Source of the DNA: Pseudeuparius sepicola
Lineage: Eukaryota > Arthropoda > Insecta > Coleoptera > Anthribidae
Assembly: GCA_963920635.1 (NCBI GenBank)
Contig: OY987298.1
Coordinates: 144,806,257 to 144,870,256 of the forward strand
Direction of reading: 5' to 3'
DNA length: 64,000 nt
The position numbers and the translations under genes were made by a program. Positions 56,601 to 64,000 of this stretch are shown one piece after another. Position 1 is the first letter of the stretch. Every line of letters begins with the position of its first letter. The notes beneath the pieces were generated by a model. It was not told where the DNA came from. It saw nothing but the letters and a program-made list of their open reading frames with translations, and made no database searches.

Positions 56601-59600
56601 TTCCTAGGGATTTTGTGGAGAATGTCATCTGACAAAATCGGGACTTCTTACAGTAATCGGGGTATACCAAATGTTTCCGACAGGTGCAAGGCAGCAAGGA
56701 CGAAGCCCAAGATGGCAGCCTCATTATCCTGGCCGCCGGCGACTGGGATTTGTTCCGCGACTGCCAGAGCTGCTTCAAGGCGATGGGGAAAACGTCGTTC
56801 TACCTCGGCAGCGTAGGCTACGCCAGCAAGGTCAACCTCATCTTGCAGCTCATCAAGGTACACTGACAACATGCCAAATTTATGAGTCTCGTTGAAATAC
56901 CTTTTCCGGCTAACAACCCCGAAAATAACTTGTGTCCGAGTAATGTTTTGTTCGGAAAATAGATTTTTGAAAAACACTTAGGCTTTCTTGAAACGTTTTA
57001 CTTGAATTTTGCTGCTGCCTAAGTATTTATTTAGAGTATTAAACTTTAATGTTCTATTTTTCTTCAACTTCAAAAACATAGATTTTTTAAATTTTGTTTG
57101 TCGATACCTGAATGTTTTTTTGTAAGTAATACCCAAGATACACTTACCCACGGTATGTCATTAATGAATCCGAAAACAAGGCAACTATGCGTATCTACGT
57201 CAGTTGCGAATCACGAATTCTAAATAATGCATGGTGTTTAATGGCGGCTGCGGTTGTGTTTTATGATTTTGTATAGTTTGGAGTTCAATGTGTCAAGAAA
57301 AAAAGTGTAAACAACTGACTGATCGTCAGTCCAGCTCGACAGTGCTTTGAAATAGGCCAAAAATGCCCGGATGTGCAGTCAGCGTATATGCAAATAATAA
57401 TAGAAACAGTAAGGGAACGGAAATTAAGTATCATAATAATAATAATAATAATACAACAAAGCGCACACGAGATGCAGGACGGCCAGGAGATCGAAGCAAT
57501 GAGCATGGGAGATACATACAAGTACCTCGGGATGAAACAAGCTCAAAGGATAGACCATCGAACAATGAAGACTGATTTAACGAATGAATTCATCAAGAGA
57601 GTAAGACAAGTAGTGCGAACTGATCTTAACAGCAGGAATTTGTTTAAGGCCCTGAACACGTATGCGTGCTCTGTACTCAGCTATTCGTTCGGAATAGTGA
57701 ATTGGACCAACACGGACATCAACAACCTGCAACGAAAAGTTAGGACACTACTGACAAAAGCTCATAAACATCATCCCCGTAGCGCCGTAGAAAGAACAAC
57801 TCTGCCACGTCAACTAGGAGGAAGAGGATTGGCAGATCTCAGCAAGCAATTGGACCAACAAATATTAAATCTGCGTAATTATTTCTACAGGCAGGCCAAC
57901 AGCTCCACACTACATAGGGCTATATGCGAAGCAGACGTCTCAACACCGCTACGTCTGACGGAACACGAGCGTCAAAATCACCACCGAACCGACAACGATA
58001 AACTACAGAGGTGGTTGGGGAAGCCGCTGCACGGGAGGCATCCTAATGAGGTTGACCAGGAACATGTCGACAAGTTAGCGTCGAACTATTGGCTGACCTC
58101 GGGACGAATGTTCCCCGAGATGGAGGGCTTCCTACTGGCCATACAAGATCAGGTTGTACCAACTCGCAACTACCTAAAATTCATTGTAGGAGATGCATCG
58201 GTAGTGGATGACAGATGCAGATACGGGTGCCCAACTTCAGAAACAATCCAGCACATAACAGGAGGATGTCAGATGTTCGCATCAACGGAATATAAGGAAC
58301 GACACGATTCGGTTGCCAAGATCTTGCACCAGGAACTGGCGGAAAAGCTGCTGCTTGTGCAGGCAGAGAGGGTCCCATATTACAACTACACACCGGAGCC
58401 TGTTCTTGAGAACAGCAACTACAAGATGTACTGGGATCGTACAGTTCTGACAGATCAACGAGTTGCCCATAACAGACCGGACCTTATAATAGTTGATAAA
58501 ATTTCTAGGAAGACAACTCTGATTGATGTGGCCATCCCGAACAACAACAACCTGCGTGTGAAGCAAGTCGAGAAGATCGCGAAGTACAGAGACTTAGAAG
58601 AACGAATTAGAAGGCAATGGGAAATGGACAACGTTCAGACGATTCCAATCATCGTGTCAACAACTGGTGTCATACCAAAAAGTTTGCTGAGAAACGTCAA
58701 AGAGCTGGGTCTAACTGATAATCTTTACAGGTCCATGCGGAAAGCGGTACTACTTGCGACAGCCCGAACCGTCAGGAAATTCATGGGGAGTGCAGGAACG
58801 TCCAACAACATCAATGTCACCTAAGGCCCGATAACATGGCAAGGGTCTCGTCCGAGCCAGATCCTTATGGTATCCGGGATACCCGGGATCTGAGTGAATG
58901 TTCCCCAGAGAGGGAGTGCGAATGCCTTTTGGCTAAGTCGATATAATAATAATAATCTTTATTTTCCTTTTTGACATTAATGATGTATAGGAGTCGTCTT
59001 AAGCCTAATTGTAAAATTAAAATTACTTACAAACTAACTAACCTACGTAAATGACACCACAACAGATTAAAATATATGACAACACAACAGATTAAAACAT
59101 ATGATGCTCAAAAAATTCATCAACAGTATAAATATTATAGATTTCCCAAGGACAATAATCTGGCAAGGAAACAGATTATTTATAGAACAGAGCATTACAA
59201 ATAGGGGACTCAACAGAGTTTATGTCTGGTTTATACAGCAAATAAAATAGAATGTGCAATAAAAAATTAGCCTTGTTATGGTTAAAGGGAATCAATATTT
59301 GATCCCTAGTTTACTCACTATTTATTATGTTGTTTTGTTTGTTGTTTTACTATAAACTAAGCATTCGTTGTGCAGGTTGTGCTTGTGTCAAGGCTTGTTT
59401 GCATTAATTGGTAAATAAGGCTTTAATTGACATAAACCGACATAAACACTAGACACTTTGCCTATAACAAGTCATCTGTAAAATACTTTTTTTCGATGGA
59501 GAGTTTGTGTTGATAGAAGCCAAAACTTAGTTCAGGATTACCTTACTTACAATAAATGTATTATTTAGATACCTATATGATATTTTTTTATTGTCTACCA

Positions 59601-60249
59601 ATATACGGTGTTTTAAAAGAAAAATCCTGTTAATTTAACAAAATATACATCTACTTTATTTGCATGCATACGATTAGCTAAAACGCAAAGAAAACAAATT
59701 ATTTGTAAAATTATAATTATTATCAAATAAATGTGTTTTTTTTTTATCAACGGAATATTCATTCATTTATCTAGTAATATAATCTACATATTTTTAATAA
59801 CATTTATTTAAAAGAAAACGTTTAAAATAAGCAAAAACCCATAAAAAAGTATCTATTGCTGTGTAAAACATATGGAGCAATTTAAATTCTGATTCGCAAC
59901 TGACGTCGCAAGGTGCGACAGAGATAGGCATATCGATGCGCAATGACACCATGGGTAAGTGTATCGTGAGTAACACCCGGATAGAGTTGCCGTGACTCGC
60001 TCCAGGTTTGCCCGGCGAAAAGTCTCCGGTCCCGTTACGTAAATGTCCGTTTCAGAGTACGTGCCTGGTGGGCCTCACCGAGGGCCTGGCGTTGGCCGAT
60101 CGTTGCGACATCTCACCGCAGGAGTTCGTCAACATTTTCAAGCTGACGACGATGGCGAGCCCGTACTTGACGGGCAAGGCCCAGATGGTGGCGAAGAGGA
60201 AGTTTTCGGATGTAGAACAATCGCTGCAGTACATGCAGAAGGATATCAG
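47658..60249 (+). CDS. GLYR1: GLYR1/NDF nuclear protein (PWWP + dehydrogenase-like), 3' end beyond window
   Basis: Nucleosome-destabilising cofactor family; it binds H3K36-methylated chromatin and helps RNA polymerase II pass nucleosomes. Exons are 47658-47745, 47807-48033, 48084-48279, 52449-52643, 52701-52942, 56684-56857 and 60056-60249; phases agree and 438 residues are visible. PWWP spans residues 8 to about 90 (VWAKLKGFVAWPAKV, YFFGTHNYAWIEESNLWPYEEF). A basic linker follows (RKTPTGRKSK, PKKRRK). The Rossmann motif GFLGIGIIGSG spans about 192-202, then CLSDPE, LEAQVQG, LIILAAGDWDLF, MGKTSFYLG and GYASKVNLI. The last exon ends in phase 2 after QYMQKDIR, so roughly 45 more C-terminal residues are missing; none was found up to 64000. 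Intron 2 (50 nt) starts with GC rather than GT. Large introns are full of repeats. Confidence 0.93.
48640..49320 (+). repeat. Interspersed repeat in GLYR1 intron 3, copy 1
   Basis: From AGTCTAAATAATAATAAAGA to AAAAACCGTCAAC this matches 54995-55562 plus 55853-55985. A 72-codon frame (48826-49044) is open in both copies, but the amino-acid differences are mostly non-synonymous, so selection on it is not evident. Confidence 0.8.
49321..50562. other. GLYR1 intron 3, no independent gene
   Basis: Overlapping frames at 49288-49576 on both strands show no domain and mirror each other. The remainder is AT-rich. Confidence 0.35.
50563..51691. mobile_element. Non-autonomous TIR element, copy 2 (partner 10849-12069)
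   Basis: Ends TGGTCCAAGAGCCGGCTGCA and the complement of TAGTACGAGAGCCGGCTGCA. The interior is in reverse orientation relative to the first copy. The frame at 51281-51541 shares GTGCIVGLRTQLTSPRSRLA with the first copy. The element is in GLYR1 intron 3. Confidence 0.8.
51692..52448. other. GLYR1 intron 3, distal part
   Basis: AT-rich. No repeat partner or coding sequence seen before the exon-4 acceptor TTTCTAG. Confidence 0.4.
53145..54093. repeat. Inverted-repeat-flanked tandem duplication in GLYR1 intron 5
   Basis: TGAAACACTTTTGTAGT at 53147 has its complement ACTACAAAAGTGTTTCGTTTCA at 54072-54093. Inside, two units of about 335 bp (about 53385-53718 and 53719-54060) share TTGTCATGGCAA, ACAAAAATTTTGATAATAAT and GAATCCCCCACGTTCTTGAA. 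A third partial pair (GAAGACTTCTGAAGAAGCCA) lies left of them. Confidence 0.75.
54995..55990 (+). repeat. Interspersed repeat in GLYR1 intron 5, copy 2, with an insertion
   Basis: This is the same sequence as 48640-49320 but interrupted at 55563-55852 by about 290 bp of unrelated DNA between CAGTCCT and CAAATTGG. That marks a later insertion or a deletion in the other copy. The 70-codon frame at 55180-55392 corresponds to 48826-49044. Confidence 0.8.
56030..56668. repeat. Interspersed repeat, copy 2 (partner 1243-1875)
   Basis: High identity to 1243-1875, ending in CTTCTTACAGTAATCGGGGT, only 16 bp before GLYR1 exon 6 (56684). The exon's acceptor CCGACAG is just outside, so the repeat supplies most of the upstream branch-point and pyrimidine region. 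Confidence 0.8.
57363..57434 (+). pseudogene. THAP-domain start of the P-like transposase, cut by the insertion
   Basis: The ATG at 57363 begins MPGCAVSVYANNNRNSKGTE, homologous to the THAP fragment at 45296. The second zinc-binding cysteine is tyrosine. The frame enters the (AAT)n junction at 57433. The continuation (RFPKDNNLA) is found at about 59150-59180, past the inserted retroelement. Confidence 0.75.
57433..58956 (+). mobile_element. 5'-truncated R2-superclade non-LTR retrotransposon
   Basis: Begins at an (ATA)n microsatellite at 57433-57453 and ends after the ORF, a 3' UTR of about 120 bp and a second (TAA)n run near 58944-58956. The bulk of the RT domain is missing, as usual for 5'-truncated insertions. 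It lies within the P-like element and splits its THAP coding sequence. Confidence 0.75.
57456..58824 (+). pseudogene. C-terminal part of an R2-like RT with CCHC finger and restriction-like endonuclease
   Basis: An open frame with no authentic start: upstream codons come from the microsatellite. The thumb region includes TYKYLGMKQAQ and LPRQLGGRGLADLSKQLD. The zinc finger CRYGCPTSETIQHITGGC (CX3CX7HX4C) precedes a restriction-like endonuclease with RPDLIIV, LIDVAIP and EKIAKYRDLEERI, the catalytic PD...D...K/Y pattern of R2, R4 and NeSL relatives. The frame is undamaged to the stop at 58822-58824. A translation product would lack RT activity. Confidence 0.88.
58957..59148. other. Sequence between the non-LTR tail and the P-like right half
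   Basis: AT-rich, beginning CTTTATTTTCC. It contains a short direct repeat (ACACAACAGATTAAAA(T/C)AT, twice near 59050-59100) and is not in the P-like MITE. It may be more retroelement 3' sequence or a small extra insertion. Confidence 0.4.
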
Positions 60250-60754
60250 GTGCGTTTTTGCTCAATACCAGTGTCATCTTCAAAGTTAGCCTGTCAGTTG
60301 CGATAAGAAAAAAAAAACAGGTTGGGTACACTTGGCAGTGAATGAATAGGGATTATTTTATCGGTCTATTGAGTGAGCTGTCCCATTAGGAATAATAACT
60401 CAAATTGAAAGCTCAAAGTATCGAATGAATGGGAATTTAGACGAAAGTAGTTCAAATGTACCATCCTCAAATTTACATCCCAGTGTTGAATTTATGTGAA
60501 ATTTTTATAGAAAAGTCTAAAAATGTCGAACGACTACACCAGTTTAAAAATACAGAGTGTTTAAGTTTGCACCAAATGGGAAAAATTTTAATTATTAGAT
60601 TTTTGAAAATATTGTTCCGAGCTATGTTGGTGTATGTTTTGGGTACACTATTGCGCCTAAACAGAGCCGTGACATGACATTTTAAATAAAAATTAAGGCA
60701 AAATCGGGTTTTGCTTATCAGAAAAAGTTATTAAGAAAGTGTGTTCGTTTGTAT

Positions 60755-61810
60755 CAGGGACTCTTTAAAGTAAGGGGACTGTTTTAACCAGGGACTCTTT
60801 AAAGAAAAACTTTCCAAAGTGAGGCCTATTCTTTCCTCATTCTAATGGTCTTAGTGATGCAAAGTATGCCATTTTATTGGAGAATCTATGAATATAACAG
60901 GTACTTTGATTGTTAGTAAAAATTAATAATGGTTTCCATGATTTCTAAAAATTAGGCTTGACAATTTTGTGTATACAAGTGCAGAATGTGGCAACTGTCA
61001 AATGAAAGAAATTTATTTTATAGTTGAAATGGATTTACAGCAATTATTTCCACGAATTTAAGTAATAAGTATGGTAAGTCAGTATTAGTGCCGATTTTGC
61101 TTTAAAAATTTGTCGCTATTGCACCTTGTTACCAGGTTCCTCAATCCATTTGTAATTATGTATACTTGAACTTTCTTCCCTTGTTGAATGTATCTACCCA
61201 AAGAACTTTCACAGATTTCGGGATGGACTAATAAGATTAGGTCTAGTAGTTCTAATGATGGTAGTTTTTCTTGGTGTTTATTATAAAAATTTTGTAATTT
61301 TATTTCTCTTCCAAGGTAGTACCTCACAAACTTAAAATAAATTTGTAGTCGTAGATAAAAACTCTTAAAAAAAAGACCTGACTGAAGCTACCTGCTTAAT
61401 AATTTTCGAAATACGATTTGTTTTGAACCTGCCTACTTATACGTAATGCCCACGTAATGGGAATTGTAGGATTACTAAAGGTGATACCTACAGGAAAAAT
61501 CTGGTTGCAATTATTGGGACTACTACAGGTGGCCGCATTAACTTTAATTGACACATCTGAGTATCTGGAAGTTAGAAAAGTTAAAAATTGTGAATTATGA
61601 TGGGAAATATTTTGCCTCCTTTAGAATCTATGGCACTGGCATGTTCAATAAAACCTGATGGCAGTTGGACACTGACATATAACATAACCTTGTATCAGCC
61701 CCCTTGTGGTCTCCTTGGAGTCAACAGAAAACAAACTTCCCCTCAAGGCTTCACTTTTCCTATGTGATAGACTGTGACATGCTGGGTCTCCTTATTTTAA
61801 AGAGTCCCTG
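60755..61810. mobile_element. hAT-type element with perfect 8-bp target duplication
   Basis: 1056 bp with termini CAGGGACTCTTTAAA and TTTAAAGAGTCCCTG, flanked on both sides by GTTTGTAT (60747-60754 and 61811-61818). A second copy of the terminal block lies 40 bp inside the left end. A minus-strand frame of 80 codons (61085-61327) may be a transposase remnant, but I cannot identify it. Confidence 0.85.
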
Positions 61811-61892
61811 GTTTGTATTATTGTGCTTCTATGTCAATTTTTAGAAAGATATCAGGATATTTGTTTTTCCTAACTTTATATGCCTAGGATTG

Positions 61893-62275
61893 AAATTATA
61901 ATAATAATAATAATAATAATTCTCACCCTCACAATACTCCAAACTATGAGTACCCCAGAAGCAACCACATGCTTGTGCGGGGGAGGGGGGCAATTACTAT
62001 TATTTTGTCTTCGTTACCATTTGCGGCTAGGGCCGACTTTTTTCCCGATAGAACTAGGATAGCATTCGCTCAAGTACTACGGAAAACCCTAGAAAATCGT
62101 AGTAATCCCAGTGAGTGTAGGACAATTAGTAAATCACACGAATAAAGCTATTTAGGAGCAATACCGTGAATCCACATTTGTCCAGCGCTCTTGGCCATAG
62201 AGGTGTTTTTCTTTAATGACATGTGCATGCCCTTGCCTCGACATCGGTTCGAACCAAGATCGATCGAAAATTGAA
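61893..62275 (-). repeat. SINE-like repeat with (ATT)n tail, copy 2
   Basis: On the minus strand this matches 33757-34110, including GTACTTGAGCGAATGCTATC-type sequence (one insertion different). The tail at 61895-61920 is a clean (TAA)n run on the + strand, followed by TTCTCACCCTCACAATACTC. Confidence 0.75.
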
Positions 62276-64000
62276 AAATAAAATTCAATATAAACCTATA
62301 CCTTATCATTTCAAATCAGAAATTCATGTAGATTTCAATTTTTTCAAATCCATAAGAAAAATCAAAAGTTGTGTCATATGTTAAAAACGATAACCTTTTT
62401 TTAAAAAACTGATACTACTGTTAAAAAGACCAGATGAAAGTGCCTCAATAATGTTAAAGCCCTGTCTTTGTTTAACCGTCGGTATCGAAGATATTTAACA
62501 ACCGAAAATGGGAAAATTTTGTTTTTTGGAAATAACTCGAAAATGATCGCAGTTAGCCTTGACTTCTCAACAGCATCAAATTGACCATAAAACTGTAAAA
62601 CTTTCCGTGTTTAACCGTCTCTCTATTTCTTGTAGTTACTGAGATCTCAATGATGAGGGTTGAATTTGGGACACTATATTCCCTGTTTTTTCCTTAATTT
62701 GGTTTTCAATTTTATCAAATTGTGTGTAATGTTTTAATTAAAAATAAGAAAAGATGGTCATTGAAAGTGAGAACGAATGTAATGGCCATGGACAAAGTAT
62801 AGAATTTTATATTTTACGTGACTTGTGTCATAAACTTCATATTTGTGAATAATAACCATAGAGATCATATATATAGGTAGAGTACTGGATGATGTTTTTT
62901 ATACATATGATGCGCGGAAAATCTTTGACGAATTTAAAATCGTAAAATAGTAAAGAATAGTAATAAATAGGCCATTGGACATGCACATTTGCAATTTGAG
63001 GTAGTGTTTTGTGAAATTTCACACTCCTTGACAGCCATTTGACAGCGACAAACTAAGTATATAACCTACCGTTGTTTGCATCATAGACGCTTTGTGGCAT
63101 AATTTTTTCGATTTTCAGCTAATTATTAGTTAGTTTCTTCGCGTTTTAGTTGCTCGAGTGTTTTATCTAATTAAGTGATCATCTCGGATATGTTCTGCTC
63201 ATTTTACACCAGAGTGTTTAAAAACGAAACGAGTCAAAACACAGCTAATTGAAAATGCAGTACCAACTCTTCCATTAAAACCACCTAAACCATCATTTAA
63301 GAAGTTATATTAACATGATTGTGGCGTAAGAAACTATTAGTAGCTTATTTGTTTTAGTGTTAAAGTTATAAAGGTAGATGAAAACAAGTCAAGTTCTAGC
63401 ATCAGTGAAGCAAATTCTAGAAGTTTGGACGAAACTAGTTTTACAAGTATAAACAAACCTAGTTGTAGTTATCGAAGTCTTGACCAGTCCACGTTGGGGC
63501 GAGCTTAATTTATTATCAATATTATACAAGTTTGTAGGGAGATAGTAATTTAGGAAAACAACCACTGTTTTGAATTGCGCAGTCTGAAGGTCTAATGCGC
63601 ATGTTCCATAGGCCCATGCACAAATCCACAATTTGCCATAAAAAGGGACTTGTTCAGCACTCTACCTATACAGGGTGAGTCACATCTAAAGGCAGAGCCG
63701 AAAACACAAGGTAGAATTCGCTAAAATAAGTACATATGCTTAATAAACATTAGCTCATAAACGCTTGGCTCTCCATATACAGAGTGTTGAAACTATTCCA
63801 AATATTTTTTATTTTTTTTCTAGCCCGTTTAGGAATTATTTTATACATATTATGGGTTGTCATTTTGTGCAATAATTTGGCCCTGTTGAGATGAGCAGCG
63901 GCGTAGGTACAAATAATTTTATTTTAAATGCCAGCATAATCACCTTGACACTAGTTTAAAAAATCCGAAATTACGAAGAAACTGTACCAGAAATAAAAAA
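62276..64000. other. Right-hand AT-rich region, no gene seen
   Basis: Presumably still GLYR1 intron 7. Short frames at 62837-63022 and 63389-63631 (minus) have no domain. TACAGGGTGAGTCACATCTA at 63669 is another copy of the ACAGGGTG terminal motif. I found no sequence for the missing GLYR1 C terminus. Confidence 0.4.

Larger units (their letters stand above)
57135..59968 (+). mobile_element. P-element-like transposon interrupted by a non-LTR element
   Basis: The left end GATACACTTACCCACGGTAT and the near-complementary right end CCATGGGTAAGTGTATC are flanked by AGTAATACCC (57125-57134) and AGTAACACCC (59969-59978), a target duplication with one mismatch. It is in GLYR1 intron 6. Interior sequence matches the MITE at 45081-45495 on both sides of the non-LTR insertion. 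Left: TGTGTCAAGAAAAAAAGTGT. Right: AGATTTCCCAAGGACAATAA. Confidence 0.8.

Noticed and set aside
57373..57455. Start of the long retroelement frame at 57373
   Set aside because: These codons come from the P-like element in a non-THAP frame and from the microsatellite; the joined frame is accidental.

Overview
This is an AT-rich, repeat-dense piece of an animal nuclear genome, almost certainly an insect. A beetle is a plausible guess, but nothing in the sequence fixes the order. The evidence is split genes with GT-AG introns (several about 50 nt, others many kb), AATAAA poly(A) signals, an insect-type par-6 gene and a dense load of DNA transposons, foldback MITEs, a DIRS-type retroelement and an R2-like non-LTR element. 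No bacterial-style operons, rRNA genes or CRISPR arrays are present.

Host genes, left to right. (1) A 5-exon RhoGAP gene resembling ARHGAP11A (3562-4645, +). (2) ARL16, a small GTPase, 3 exons (5869-8235, -). (3) A 3-exon gene for a 74-residue secreted, histidine-rich, cysteine-free peptide with its own TATA box and poly(A) signal (8971-12734, +); I do not recognise its family. (4) par-6, the PB1/CRIB/PDZ polarity scaffold, complete in 7 coding exons over 16.5 kb (18253-34712, -). (5) CHCHD7/COX23, a twin-CX9C mitochondrial protein, 2 exons (45993-47623, +). (6) GLYR1/NDF, a PWWP plus beta-hydroxyacid-dehydrogenase-like nuclear protein, starting only 34 bp after the CHCHD7 stop. It has seven exons in the window (47658-60249, +) and runs off the right edge before its last exon(s).

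Mobile DNA fills the introns and intergenic space. A DIRS-like tyrosine-recombinase retrotransposon (35282-44976) shows inverted terminal repeats, an internal complementary region, and gag-like, RT/RNase H and tyrosine-recombinase frames. Its ORF1 is split by a 4.8 kb insert holding a 2 x 450 bp tandem duplication and a nine-copy satellite of about 143 bp. P-element-like elements with THAP-type N termini occur as a 415-bp copy (45081-45495, 8-bp target duplication, inserted in the terminus of a palindrome-rich foldback element) and a larger copy (57135-59968) that is itself interrupted by a 5'-truncated R2-superclade element. Other DNA elements include a Tc1/mariner-like element with a broken transposase (21298-23303), an internally deleted transposase pseudogene (20323-20976), a hAT-type element with perfect 8-bp target duplications (60755-61810), a hAT-like MITE (12132-12288), two copies of a 1.1-1.2 kb TIR element (10849-12069 and 50563-51691) and at least eight near-perfect foldback elements.

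The six host genes have no evident joint function. The closest links are positional: CHCHD7 and GLYR1 may be co-transcribed, and ARL16 and the secreted-peptide gene are divergent. All exon boundaries come from reading splice signals, reading-frame phase and recalled family similarity; no alignment program was run.
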